Source of the DNA: Clostridium cellulovorans 743B
Lineage (GTDB): Bacteria; Bacillota; Clostridia; Clostridiales; Clostridiaceae
Direction of reading: 5' to 3'
NCBI RefSeq assembly: GCF_000145275.1
Contig: NC_014393.1
Span: 3,968,001 to 4,032,000, forward strand
Length of the DNA stretch: 64,000 nt
Part shown: positions 16,784 to 26,365 of the stretch, in pieces
Position numbering within the stretch: the first letter of the stretch is position 1
Layout: the number at the start of each line of letters is the position of its first letter
Made by a program: the position numbers and the translations under genes
Notes under the pieces: model-generated
What the model saw: the letters and a program-made list of their open reading frames with translations, nothing else
The model's database searches: none
Told to the model about the DNA's origin: nothing

Positions 16784-18829
16784 ATGTTAAGATTCAAAAA
16801 AAGTATTGCTTGTTTAATTACAGCATCTACAGTTATACTTTCATCTGCTATCCCGGCCCTTGCTACAGTAGGTATGACTGAAAGTACAGCTAATGATTCA
16901 GTGGCTACAGCTACTGTAATCCCATCAAACTTTGATTTAACCCAAGAAATCCAAGGTTCCATCGAAAATCCTGGAGATGTGGACTACTACAAATTCGTAC
17001 CATTAAACAGTGCTGGCTATTCAATATCAACCTTAGGCTCCACTGATACCTTTGGATATTTATATGACAGCGATATGAATATCCTTGATGTAAATGATAA
17101 TGAGTCTTATCCCTACACTAACAACTTTCAGCTATGCTATAACCTTACAGCAGGCAATACATACTACATAAAGGTTAGTCATAAAAATACTACTGACACA
17201 GGCAGCTACACATTAAAAATTGATCCTATCTGCAATTATTACAACAAAGAGATAGAATCCAACAATTCGTTTGAAACAGCAACAAGTTTACCTACTGTTG
17301 TTACAAATATGCCTGCAGCAATCGGTACAGCAGGTGACGAAGATTACTATTCATTTACCCTTCCTGGTGGCGGTAATTTTACAATTGAAACAACAGGTTC
17401 TACAAATACCTTCGGTTCTTTATATGACAGTAACCATAACCTAATTGCTTCAGATGATAACAACGGTGATGATAACAACATGAAAATTGTTTCCGCTTTA
17501 GCTGGTCGTCAAACATACTATGTGAAGATAAATCACGCTTCAACAAGTGGGACAGGCAGCTATAACTTGAAAATATCAGAAACTGCTTCAGACTACGATT
17601 TAGATGGCAATGATTTTACCTCCGCAAGAGACTTAACCCTAGCTACTAATAATGCTGTGTCGTATTCAGGCTCAGGTATAAATTATTCAGGTGACATAGA
17701 CTACTTTAAATTTGTACCTAAAAAAGATGGAATATACACCTTCAAAAGTTCTGGTCTAACTAATGTAGATGGAGCTGTTTTAGACAGCAACAATCAAGTT
17801 ATTAAAAGTGATACGAACAGTGGTCATGATGGCAACTTCATGATAGATGTTTCGCTTACTGCTAACCAAACATATTATTTAATGGTTGCTTCTTCTCAAG
17901 GTGTTACTGGAAAGTACTCACTTGATATTGGAAGAGGAAAATGCTTAAATGTACCACAATATCTTCAATTACCACATGATATGCTTTGCTGGGCATCAAC
18001 TGCATCAATGGCAATATCATATTTAAATCACGATACAATAGATCGTACTTTAGAAATTGCACAAAAGAATGCTAAAACTAATTATGCTTCTTCTAACGAA
18101 CCTACACTATACGGACCTGACTATTACAAATATCCTTCTGTCTTCAACAAGCCAGGATATCTTCAAGACTGTAGCGGATATATAGATCCAAGTATTCATC
18201 CTAGCGTACATACAAGACCATCTGATCTACATCCAGGCGTTGATTATTCATGCGGTTACACACAAGATGAATTAATGCAAAGTATTGATAAAGGATATCC
18301 TATAATAGTTATGATTTCAAATGGGAATGGTGGAAATCACTCTGTAATTTTAAAAGGATATATTGAAGATACTAATGGGGTTATTAACACTATTTACAAT
18401 GATCCACTAGACGGACAGGAACATATGGTTTCAGCTATATCTCCTCTAGGTTACGTAGCCTTCTGTTCTTATACTCCTCCTGTTCCTGTTCCAGACCAAG
18501 AACCTGCGAACAATACTAAAGAAGGAGCAGATTATTTGAGTAGTGATCAACCAATTCAAGGAAGTATAGGACAAGCTGGTGATGTTGATTTCTATAAGTT
18601 TGGGTTTGGAAACACTCAAAATCGTCAATGCATTTTAGAAACAACAGGTACTACCGATACTTATGCTGAAGTATATGATAGCAATGGAAATCTTGTTGCA
18701 TCAGCAGATAATGGTGGAGAAGGCACTAACTTTAAAATTCAGTTCACTGGTAGCCCTTACTCAAATTATTACATTAAGGTAAGTGGTACTGGTACAGGCA
18801 GCTATACGCTTAGCTATACTACTAACTAA
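16784..18829 (+). CDS. secreted papain-like (C39-like) cysteine protease with PPC domains
   Basis: A 681-residue exported protein. The signal peptide covers about residues 1-27 (cleavage near ALA-TV). Three pre-peptidase C-terminal (PPC) beta-sandwich domains follow at about 35-130, 150-250 and 270-380, each with DxDYYKF/DVDYY-type openings and GSYxLKI endings. Then comes a papain/C39-like peptidase: Cys402 in MLCWASTASM, His519 in GNHSVILKGY, and YNDPLDG supplying the third residue. A fourth PPC domain ends the protein. PPC domains usually bind substrate or matrix in secreted peptidases. Being on both sides of the peptidase is less usual than the common C-terminal place. The in-frame GTG at 16775 is inside the SD GAGGTGA, so ATG 16784 is preferred. 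Substrate unknown. Confidence 0.85.
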   Translation: MLRFKKSIACLITASTVILSSAIPALATVGMTESTANDSVATATVIPSNFDLTQEIQGSIENPGDVDYYKFVPLNSAGYSISTLGSTDTFGYLYDSDMNILDVNDNESYPYTNNFQLCYNLTAGNTYYIKVSHKNTTDTGSYTLKIDPICNYYNKEIESNNSFETATSLPTVVTNMPAAIGTAGDEDYYSFTLPGGGNFTIETTGSTNTFGSLYDSNHNLIASDDNNGDDNNMKIVSALAGRQTYYVKINHASTSGTGSYNLKISETASDYDLDGNDFTSARDLTLATNNAVSYSGSGINYSGDIDYFKFVPKKDGIYTFKSSGLTNVDGAVLDSNNQVIKSDTNSGHDGNFMIDVSLTANQTYYLMVASSQGVTGKYSLDIGRGKCLNVPQYLQLPHDMLCWASTASMAISYLNHDTIDRTLEIAQKNAKTNYASSNEPTLYGPDYYKYPSVFNKPGYLQDCSGYIDPSIHPSVHTRPSDLHPGVDYSCGYTQDELMQSIDKGYPIIVMISNGNGGNHSVILKGYIEDTNGVINTIYNDPLDGQEHMVSAISPLGYVAFCSYTPPVPVPDQEPANNTKEGADYLSSDQPIQGSIGQAGDVDFYKFGFGNTQNRQCILETTGTTDTYAEVYDSNGNLVASADNGGEGTNFKIQFTGSPYSNYYIKVSGTGTGSYTLSYTTN

Positions 18830-18948
18830 GAGTTATAAATTGACAAATATAAAGCCCATACTACCAGTACCGCAATATTAGTTTTAGGATGGATACTTGT
18901 CCTACGGTTAGGTTTAACCAAGAAGAAGTTCGATAACTAGTTAAATAA

Positions 18949-18994
18949 AAACACCCTACTATCAAATTTACCTCTTGATAGTAAGGTGTTTTTT
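18949..18994. terminator. bidirectional terminator between protease and sortase genes
   Basis: A long hairpin (AACACC-TACTATCAA paired with TTGATAGTA-GGTGTT, each arm with one unpaired base) has T's on the plus side and A's on the other. It can end both convergent transcripts. Confidence 0.85.
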
Positions 18995-18996
18995 GA

Positions 18997-19782
18997 CTAT
19001 TGAATTCTCTTCCCAACAACCCCAAGTCTTCCATCCTCCACATGATATGCACAAGTGGACAATGTTATAAACTCGTCCCTGTATTCTGCTGTAACTCCTG
19101 TATCAAATAAAGACAACCTTTTTATGTTAGTATAAAAGTCATTAAACTCCTCTTCACTATTTGCTTGAAAGAATTTGTAATACTTAAATACCTCTTCCGA
19201 TTTTTTATATACCTTTGATAAAAACACAGCACAAATTTGATACTCTCTATGTTCGTAAATAGTGTCTAGTTCAATTATAGAATGGGTATTGCAGTATTCT
19301 TGTTCTTGGAAAAAACTTAGCTTACCAAACATCTCTCCTGAGTTCATATTATGCCCATGAATAATCAGGTTAGTAGAGGGTTTTATATGGTAACTTTCTT
19401 TTTTTCCAACACCTATAACACTATCTGTATCAAGAATCAATGAGCCATTCTCGTTCTCTTCTTTGTCAAAACCTTTATTCAAGTAGTAATTTTCATCTTC
19501 CATAGTTTGCATAATGGGATAATCTATTTTTGTATCCTCTATCTTAATCCACCCTACAAAATCAGGATTCTTATCATAGATTACTTTATATTTACTTTGT
19601 GAATCCTGGGACTTAACTTCAGTCCTCTCATCCTCGTAATCTTGGTTCATATATACCTTTAATCCATCAACAATTTCCTGCAGATGTCTCTTATCATACT
19701 GGCTCTGTATGAAAATTGTACTAGCTATAATTAAGGAAACAATTGCTATAGTTCCAAGAAAAACTGTAATAGATCTTCTCAT
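18997..19782 (-). CDS. srtB: class B sortase
   Basis: A 261-residue membrane-anchored transpeptidase. It has a single N-terminal signal anchor (about 5-26). The sortase triad is visible as His144 in IHGHN, Cys244 in LSTCAYH and Arg252 in GRLGVVGKR. The sequence after Cys (TCAYH) and the helical insertion before it are class B traits. Sortases cut a C-terminal sorting signal and attach the protein to peptidoglycan. The gene ends the same strand stretch as the VPNTG surface protein just upstream (52-base gap), a natural enzyme-substrate pair. Clostridial class B enzymes are known to accept PxTG-type signals. The start ATG 19782 lies after GGGGGAT. Confidence 0.92.
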   Translation of the reverse strand: MRRSITVFLGTIAIVSLIIASTIFIQSQYDKRHLQEIVDGLKVYMNQDYEDERTEVKSQDSQSKYKVIYDKNPDFVGWIKIEDTKIDYPIMQTMEDENYYLNKGFDKEENENGSLILDTDSVIGVGKKESYHIKPSTNLIIHGHNMNSGEMFGKLSFFQEQEYCNTHSIIELDTIYEHREYQICAVFLSKVYKKSEEVFKYYKFFQANSEEEFNDFYTNIKRLSLFDTGVTAEYRDEFITLSTCAYHVEDGRLGVVGKRIQ

Positions 19783-19834
19783 ACTACTTATCCCCCTGTT
19801 AGACCCAAAATCCCCTCTATTTTTGCAAATTTTC

Positions 19835-22597
19835 TTACCTCTTCTTACCTAACAGAAGTTTTTTACTATTTATAAACACAGCTGCTGTTCCAGACATAAG
19901 TGATACTATAAACAACCACACGAGAGACTTGTCCTCACCAGTGTTTGGGACATCATCAAGAGAATCATCAGCTTTATTTGAATTATTATCTGTCTTTATT
20001 GCATTATTATCATTAGTGGAATTCGTATTATTGTTACTATTATTGTTTTTGTCACTGACATTGCTATTGTTGTTATCACTAGTGATTGTAAATGAAGTGG
20101 TCTTAATATCAGTGGCACCTGCTACATCCACCCATTCACTTCCATTATAATTCTGCTCTTGATATACAACCTTTAAAGTATAGTTTCCTACATTATTGAT
20201 TTTAAAGGTAGCTGTATAAGGAGCACTTGTCCATGTTCCATTTGGATTAACGCTCCAACTCACTGGTACATAACGTATATCACCACTGATTGGAGAGGTA
20301 TTGTCCATAGAGTTACCTGTTGCATCAAAGGTTATATCTGTCCCTACCGTATAGGATGCTCCTTCATTAATTCCAGTTATCTTATTACTTGTATCGCTTT
20401 GTATTATATTATCTCTTACTATAATCACTGTAGCTGTTGAACTCTTTGTACTATCCTCTACTGAAGTTGCTTTTACAGTAAGCTTTGATGACGTTTCATC
20501 ACTACCAACCATTAGTTCACCACTTCCACTGATAGTGGTATTAGAACTATTGGCTCCTTCTACAGTCCATGTAACATTCTGGCTTGGAGCATGAGCTCCT
20601 ATAACAGTAGCCGTAAAACTTTGAGTTTTTCCCTTTTGGACTGTTGTTGATGTAGGAGATACTAATACTGAATCTATAGAAATAAGATTTTTAATAGTAA
20701 ATGAGACTGCCTTTGTATCTGTGTCACCTACTATATCCGCCCATAAAGTTCCATCATAATTTTGCTTTTGATATACAACCTTTAAAGTGTAGTTTCCTAC
20801 ATTATTGATTTTAAAGGTAGCTGTATAAGGTGCACTTGTCCATGTTCCATTTGGATTAACGCTCCAACTCACTGGTACATAACGTATATCACCACTGATT
20901 GGAGAGGTATTGTTCATAGAGTTACCTGTTGCATCAAAGGTTATATCTGTCCCTACCGTATAGGATGCTCCTTCATTAATTCCAGTTATCTTATTACTTG
21001 TATCGCTTTGTATTATATTATCTCTTACTATAGTCACTGTAGCTGTTGAACTCTTTGTACTATCCTCTACTGAAGTTGCTTTTACAGTAAGCTTTGATGA
21101 CGTTTCGTCACTACCAACCATTAGTTCACCACTTCCACTGATAGTGGTATTAGAACTATTGGCTCCTTCTACAGTCCATGTAACATTCTGGCTTGGAACA
21201 TGAGCTCCTATAACAGTAGCCGTAAAACTTTGAGTTTTTCCCTTTTGGACTGTTGTTGATGTAGGAGATACTAATACTGAATCTATAGAAATAAGATTTT
21301 TAATAGTAAATGAGACTGCCTTTGTATCTGTGTCACCTACTATATCCGCCCATGAAGTTCCATCATAATTTTGCTTTTGATATACAACCTTTAAAGTGTA
21401 GTTTCCTACATTATTGATTTTAAAGGTAGCTGTATAAGGTGCACTTGTCCATGTTCCATTTGGATTAACGTTCCAACTCACTGGTACATAACGTATATCA
21501 CCACTGATTGGAGAGGTATTGTCCATAGAGTTACCTGTTGCATCAAAGGTTATATCTGTTCCTACAATATAGGAAGCCCCTTCTGCAATTCCACTTATCT
21601 TATTACTTTCAGTACTTTGTACTAAGTTAGCTCTTATTACAGCTACATTAGCTACAGAACTCTTTGTTGCGTCTTGTACTGAAGTTGCTTTTACTATAAG
21701 ATTTAACGCTGTTTCATCACTGCCAACCTTTAATTGACCACTTCCACTGATAGTTGTATTAGCACTATTTGCTCCTTCTACAGTCCAAGTAACAGCAGTA
21801 TTGGGATCATAAGTTCCACTAACAGTAGCAGTAAAGTTTTCTGTATCTCCCTTGTGCATTGTTATTGCCATAGGTGCTACTGTTATAGTATCTACTGTTG
21901 GCGGAATTTTAGAAAAAGTTCCTGATACCTGAACATTATATGCTGGCATTGTAAAGGTTCTTGCACTTCCTGTATCTGAAACTACTAAATCATTATTTTT
22001 GGCATCCTTTACCGAAACACTTTCAAATTCATAACCGTAATTTGGTGTTATGTTAAGTGTTACTGTATTGCCTCTTGTAGTCTTTGTTGTATCTGCTGCT
22101 ATTGTTCCATTTTCAATATTACTATCTATTGTAATATCATAGGAAATTAAGGGATAAATCTTGTAAACAGGAAAGTCTCTATAATAAGTCTCCGGTCCAT
22201 CCATACCTATAGTTTCTTCAGCTACGGTTCTATTTTCTTTTCTTTCAACAACCCAAGTTATCATTCCACTATCTGGCACAATATAACCTGAGGTTTGCAA
22301 GGCTGCTTTGTATTCATTGCTGAGCTGTGCATATGTTGGAAGTACATACCCTTGATAACTATTACCACGCACTTCATTATATTGTGCTACTGAATTATAA
22401 TCTTCTGATAAATAATAGTACTGTTGAGAAGGAAGACTTTTTGAAGCTTTTATATTAGTCCCCTCTGCAAAAGTTGTTGTTTCTCCCACTTGAATAGTTA
22501 AATTGTTATCAGCCGCTGATACTGTGGTAATTGGTACATTAAAGAAAATCAATGCTACTGCCATCACCCATGCCAATATACTCTTTTTTAATTTCAT
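19835..22597 (-). CDS. sortase-anchored surface protein with Ig-like repeats (VPNTG signal)
   Basis: A 920-residue surface protein. Residues 1-28 are a signal peptide ending VSA-A. An N-terminal unique region (about 30-150) is followed by a small beta domain, then bacterial Ig-like (Big) domains. These alternate with a second beta module (GTDITFDATGNS...GDIRYVPVSW) in three rounds. An Asn/Ser/Asp-rich spacer (about 835-880) leads to the anchor: VPNTG, hydrophobic helix, and LLLGKKR tail. Sortase B downstream is the likely anchoring enzyme. The upstream in-frame start at 22627 has no SD, while ATG 22597 follows AGGAGTGA. The function may be adhesion or matrix interaction; this is inferred from architecture. 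Repeat units are nearly identical, so recombination is ongoing. Confidence 0.88.
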   Translation of the reverse strand: MKLKKSILAWVMAVALIFFNVPITTVSAADNNLTIQVGETTTFAEGTNIKASKSLPSQQYYYLSEDYNSVAQYNEVRGNSYQGYVLPTYAQLSNEYKAALQTSGYIVPDSGMITWVVERKENRTVAEETIGMDGPETYYRDFPVYKIYPLISYDITIDSNIENGTIAADTTKTTRGNTVTLNITPNYGYEFESVSVKDAKNNDLVVSDTGSARTFTMPAYNVQVSGTFSKIPPTVDTITVAPMAITMHKGDTENFTATVSGTYDPNTAVTWTVEGANSANTTISGSGQLKVGSDETALNLIVKATSVQDATKSSVANVAVIRANLVQSTESNKISGIAEGASYIVGTDITFDATGNSMDNTSPISGDIRYVPVSWNVNPNGTWTSAPYTATFKINNVGNYTLKVVYQKQNYDGTSWADIVGDTDTKAVSFTIKNLISIDSVLVSPTSTTVQKGKTQSFTATVIGAHVPSQNVTWTVEGANSSNTTISGSGELMVGSDETSSKLTVKATSVEDSTKSSTATVTIVRDNIIQSDTSNKITGINEGASYTVGTDITFDATGNSMNNTSPISGDIRYVPVSWSVNPNGTWTSAPYTATFKINNVGNYTLKVVYQKQNYDGTLWADIVGDTDTKAVSFTIKNLISIDSVLVSPTSTTVQKGKTQSFTATVIGAHAPSQNVTWTVEGANSSNTTISGSGELMVGSDETSSKLTVKATSVEDSTKSSTATVIIVRDNIIQSDTSNKITGINEGASYTVGTDITFDATGNSMDNTSPISGDIRYVPVSWSVNPNGTWTSAPYTATFKINNVGNYTLKVVYQEQNYNGSEWVDVAGATDIKTTSFTITSDNNNSNVSDKNNNSNNNTNSTNDNNAIKTDNNSNKADDSLDDVPNTGEDKSLVWLFIVSLMSGTAAVFINSKKLLLGKKR
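20092..21600 (-). repeat. 609-base tandem repeats in the surface-protein gene
   Basis: Identical landmarks recur every 609 bases (203 codons). For example, the phrase starting TACAACCTTTAAAGT occurs at 20166, 20775 and 21384, and CTGTTGTTGATG occurs at 20641 and 21250. The second beta module is present three times almost unchanged. The Ig-like module is present twice almost unchanged and once diverged. This points to recent duplication or gene conversion. Confidence 0.9.
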
Positions 22598-22792
22598 AGT
22601 TTTCACTCCTAATTTTATCTTTAGCAAGAGATTGTATAATAAGTCCCAAACTCTCGCTAAAATTAATTTATTTTTTATACCTTGTACTAATTTATTTTTC
22701 CTCTTGTTTGTACATCAATTGCTTTTCAATACTTCTCATTCTACGTGTAATTATGTATTTCTTTATATAGATGTTCCAGTTTTAAATTTTTA

Positions 22793-24280
22793 TTATGCCT
22801 TAGCCCTATATAAATAGCCTGATTCATTGTGATATATCAGCTCATAATTTTTCAGCAATTCCTCCATCAAATTGTGATTTGTACCTGCTGCTTCATTATA
22901 AGCAATAATCCATTTTGGCTGTTCTTTTAATACAAAAGCATTGATATCTTCCTTTATTTTCGGATTAGTTTTTGCCATCCATTCTTGCATGGTGTAAAAC
23001 TTATAGCAAGGTGTAATATCTGTTATGTAATACCACATAGCTGGCACATCATAACCAAAAACTTCCTTTTGTTCATCAATAGGAATATAACTACTAAGCT
23101 CTATACATGCTTCCTTATAAGACTGAATATTCGCCTTTATTCTCACTGGATTTTTTCCAAAGTTAATTATTAATCCAAGAACTATAAGATTTAATAAAAC
23201 TGCCTTTTTCCACTCTTTTTTAAGATACTCTTTTAAATCCTTTGTCCCATGAACCAATATAAGAATACTAGAAAGTGCCATCACAGGAGTTTCTAGCAAT
23301 AAATAATATTGGAACTCCCTTCCTGATATAAAGATACTAATCACTGTTGTAATAGAAGCTAAAATTAGAAAAACTCCATATTTTCTATTCTTATAAATGA
23401 AACATCGTATTATGGAATATCCAACAAAAGCATTAATTAGAATCATCCATTTCTTAAATGAATTGTAAATCAAAGGAATTGTTTGCTTGGCTCTTATCCC
23501 TTCTCTGCAGTAATCTAGATTATGTAAGACAGTTGCATATATCATTTCTCCTAAGGTATGTTGTTGTATATGATAAATCACTATAATTCCTGTTATTATG
23601 CTTATTCCCACAATAACCATTGCAGCAAAATTAAAAGCTTGTTTTATATTTCCTTTTAACAATGATATACCGATATAAGCAATGACAGAGATGATAAATA
23701 CAATATTATTAGGTCTTGTAAAGAATACAATTGCTAAAGAGATGCCCAATATCACTCCTTGGTTTTGAGATATCTTTGTCTCGCGACTCTCCATCCAAGT
23801 TACAAAAATATATAAGGCTATGATACTAAAAAGATTGGAATATTCCTCTGTATAATTTCCACCATTGAATAGTAAACCTGAAATAATCAAATACAACAAT
23901 GGCGGCAAAATAGCTGAAGGATTTTTTAGAAGTTTATAAGCGGTTTTGTATAACAAGCATAGAGACATTGCCATAAAAATTATTTCTAGAATCCATACAC
24001 CTACAGTTCCTTTTACAAAGAGTTGAGGCAATGCATTCAAGAAAAATATCACTGACCCTTTATGGTCAAATAAATCCTTATAGAGAGTTCCACCCTCTGC
24101 AAGATTACGTCCCATAAGCAAAAATATCCCGCCATCTTCTCCCATACGTTCTACAAGAGGACTGTTGTTATATGCAAAAAACAACATAGTGATGATTGTA
24201 ATAAAACTTAAAAATATATAACCTGTTCTTAAGTCTTGTTTACCTGCTGTCACATTCTTCATAGGTTTCTTTTTCTTCAT
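22793..24280 (-). CDS. membrane glycosyltransferase, GT39/ArnT-like (GT-C fold)
   Basis: A 495-residue integral membrane protein with about 10-11 hydrophobic helices and a soluble C-terminal tail (about 375-495). The first outer loop has the acidic GEDGG motif (about 48-52) typical of GT-C enzymes, which use polyprenyl-phosphate sugars. LYKDLFDHKG in the same loop and FTRPNN later are family-like. It would move a sugar to a lipid or protein on the outer face of the membrane. The acceptor is unknown, but it lies upstream of the sortase substrate, which could be glycosylated; that is inference. SD GGGAGGTG lies 5 bases before ATG 24280. A 165-base gap separates it from the surface protein gene. 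Confidence 0.75.
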   Translation of the reverse strand: MKKKKPMKNVTAGKQDLRTGYIFLSFITIITMLFFAYNNSPLVERMGEDGGIFLLMGRNLAEGGTLYKDLFDHKGSVIFFLNALPQLFVKGTVGVWILEIIFMAMSLCLLYKTAYKLLKNPSAILPPLLYLIISGLLFNGGNYTEEYSNLFSIIALYIFVTWMESRETKISQNQGVILGISLAIVFFTRPNNIVFIISVIAYIGISLLKGNIKQAFNFAAMVIVGISIITGIIVIYHIQQHTLGEMIYATVLHNLDYCREGIRAKQTIPLIYNSFKKWMILINAFVGYSIIRCFIYKNRKYGVFLILASITTVISIFISGREFQYYLLLETPVMALSSILILVHGTKDLKEYLKKEWKKAVLLNLIVLGLIINFGKNPVRIKANIQSYKEACIELSSYIPIDEQKEVFGYDVPAMWYYITDITPCYKFYTMQEWMAKTNPKIKEDINAFVLKEQPKWIIAYNEAAGTNHNLMEELLKNYELIYHNESGYLYRAKA

Positions 24281-24547
24281 CCCACACCTCCCTCGAAAAT
24301 ATATAGAGTTTCTGATTAAAAATCTACATTGATTTTATCAACAGTATATAAATTTAATGTATATACCTTATTGGAACTTATATAGACCTATATCAAAACA
24401 AATTAAGCATTAACGCAAATCAGCATGTCCCCCATAGTAACCTTAAAATATATCCTTGCTACTATCGATAATAAAAAACTTCACTTAATATCAATTTTCA
24501 CAAAGTATACAATAGTAGATTTATTATATACTTTGTAAGTATTTTTC

Positions 24548-24583
24548 ATAACTAGCCAAGTGGCTAGGTTTTTAAAGTTTTTT
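24548..24583. repeat. 36-bp repeat with internal hairpin, copy 1
   Basis: Identical over 36 bases to 26090-26125 and in the same orientation. It contains the dyad CTAGCC-AAGT-GGCTAG (24552-24567) followed by T-rich DNA on the plus strand. The two copies lie on either side of the DUF6765-like gene. It may be an operator, a terminator of unseen plus-strand transcripts, or a trace of a mobile unit. Confidence 0.8.
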
Positions 24584-24692
24584 TATACATTCCACAATAT
24601 AAAGATTTCTTTTTTGTATCTATTTTATTACTTTGCATAAATCAACTTTATCCATTTATAATTTTGGAGATACTTTTAAAAGTGCAAAAATA

Positions 24693-24724
24693 GGACAAGG
24701 TCGTGTCTACCTGTCACCTTGTCC
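24693..24724 (-). terminator. terminator of the DUF6765-like gene
   Basis: A perfect 9-bp stem (GGACAAGGT/ACCTTGTCC) begins within 10 bases of the stop codon. On the minus strand it is followed by TATTTTT. Confidence 0.85.
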
Positions 24725-24731
24725 TTAAAAA

Positions 24732-25940
24732 TTAATCTACATCATATCTTCCAATTACATGAAACCTATGTTCATATGCTATTTGATTATAATAATAAAA
24801 CTCTTCAGATGGTTCCTGGAAGCGAACAGTAGCATATTCTCTAGCTTTGTAACCTCTTTCATCTTCAACCTCGTACAAATCTTCAGTACTATATCCATGC
24901 TCAGCTAAACTAACATAATCTGCATCCTCAACGGCCGCAACGTTAAGCCCAAAATATCTCATTTTTCTATAATCATATATGTAATTCGGGAAATATTTCT
25001 TCCAGTTGCTTGTAAGTTTTTTCAAGTCAACTTCTTCCTTCTCATTTTCCCCTTCAACTGCAAGACCTGCTGCACTAATCAATAAGTTTTTAATGCTCAT
25101 AAAAGTTTCTTGATCTCTATTTGTATACTCATTTCTAAGATATCTGCACATAAATTCATAAATTCTCCCTGCACATATCATAAATGTATCCATATTATAT
25201 CTACTTCTAGTTGTATCTAAGTCCCCACTACCAGAACTTTTTTTAGCTTTATAATTAAACTGCAGTGCGAAAGCATCCGGTATATGTCTTATTTTCATAT
25301 GTCCGATTGCTAGAATTTCTTTCTCCCTAATATTAGGATCTGGACCAAGATTCTTATTACTTTTTCTAAATTTATTATAGCAATCTGTCATTCTAGCAAC
25401 GTTCATCCAACTTTTCATTCCTGAAAAATGTTCATGTGCAAAAGAATCAGCATAGACATGTAATAGCATTCCAAACTTAATAGGAAGTTTTTTTAATAAC
25501 CCTTCATCTTTCTTTGCTTTTGCCTGCTGAACCTCATACAATACCTCATCTACCAATTTTGTAACTAATGCTCCATTAGTATCCCCCCTTTCGCATCTTG
25601 CTATATTCTCATCAGAGTAACCTGATGAAACCTTTGAAAGTGGAATAAAATGAAAAGGCAAAATTGTTTTTAATTGCACTTTTCTTGACACAGAAGCTAC
25701 TTCCGCAATTCCAGTAATAACAGGGTCAAACTTATAACCCCTTCTGATTTTATTTTTCCATGCAAATCCATGGTCGAAGAAAAATTGAGGTGGTCTTTTC
25801 AATACATTCATGTTGGTTTTCTGAAACTCGAAATCATCTACCATCTGAGAGAATGTTGCAACCTTTTCTGATTGTTCATTATCAAAACCTGCTGTCAAAG
25901 CTAGAGACTTTATTAGGTAATAATGAAAATTAATATCCAT
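24732..25940 (-). CDS. DUF6765-like protein, possible metal-dependent hydrolase fold
   Basis: A 402-residue cytoplasmic protein without signal peptide. The opening DINFHYYLIKSLALTAGFDNEQSEKVA, followed by a QMVDD segment, resembles the family I know as DUF6765 (all-helical; members start with DxxFHYY). A second histidine-rich element, HVYADSFAHEHFSG (about 164-177), has the HxxxD spacing seen in zinc phospholipase C-like folds, so a metal site is likely. No reaction is established. The start ATG at 25940 follows AAAGGAGAA. It lies 425 bases downstream of the MalT-like regulator on the same strand and is flanked by 36-bp repeats, so that regulator may control it. Confidence 0.65.
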   Translation of the reverse strand: MDINFHYYLIKSLALTAGFDNEQSEKVATFSQMVDDFEFQKTNMNVLKRPPQFFFDHGFAWKNKIRRGYKFDPVITGIAEVASVSRKVQLKTILPFHFIPLSKVSSGYSDENIARCERGDTNGALVTKLVDEVLYEVQQAKAKKDEGLLKKLPIKFGMLLHVYADSFAHEHFSGMKSWMNVARMTDCYNKFRKSNKNLGPDPNIREKEILAIGHMKIRHIPDAFALQFNYKAKKSSGSGDLDTTRSRYNMDTFMICAGRIYEFMCRYLRNEYTNRDQETFMSIKNLLISAAGLAVEGENEKEEVDLKKLTSNWKKYFPNYIYDYRKMRYFGLNVAAVEDADYVSLAEHGYSTEDLYEVEDERGYKAREYATVRFQEPSEEFYYYNQIAYEHRFHVIGRYDVD

Positions 25941-26365
25941 ATATAGTTCTCCTTTCTAATCCAAGAGTTTATATTATTAAGTGACTATTATCTAAATTAG
26001 AATTATTTATCTCTAAAATTAAAATAAGCAAAACCAATCTTCATATCCACTTTTTTACAATCAAATTATAACTTTAATCACCCCGGATTATAACTAGCCA
26101 AGTGGCTAGGTTTTTAAAGTTTTTTCATTATCCCTTTGTTTAGGACTGAAAATGAAAAACAGACCATTAATCCCCTCCGGATATCAATAGTCTGTAAATA
26201 TGGGCGTTCCAATAAATGAAATATCTTTCCTAATTGCTACAGTATGTGAATTTGTACAAAAACATTGTTGGAACTTATATATTTTTTAACTGAACTTATT
26301 TAGAGCGTTTCTTGGATAATGATAATCAAGTGAAAATTCAAGTTTACTTATCCATAATAACAGCT
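25941..26365. other. spacer upstream of the DUF6765-like gene
   Basis: No gene. It holds the second 36-bp repeat and probably the promoter of the gene at 24732-25940. I see no convincing terminator for the regulator gene that ends at 26366. Confidence 0.4.
26090..26125. repeat. 36-bp repeat with internal hairpin, copy 2
   Basis: Exact copy of 24548-24583, with the dyad CTAGCC-AAGT-GGCTAG at 26094-26109. It is 150 bases upstream of the DUF6765-like start codon, where an operator or activator site could lie. Confidence 0.8.

Noticed and set aside
20092..21600. CRISPR-like array
   Set aside because: The 609-base repeats are coding domain repeats inside a surface protein, with no short repeats and unique spacers.
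24548..26125. Ends of an insertion sequence
   Set aside because: The 36-bp repeats are direct, there is no transposase between them and no target duplication is visible; kept only as an unexplained repeat pair.
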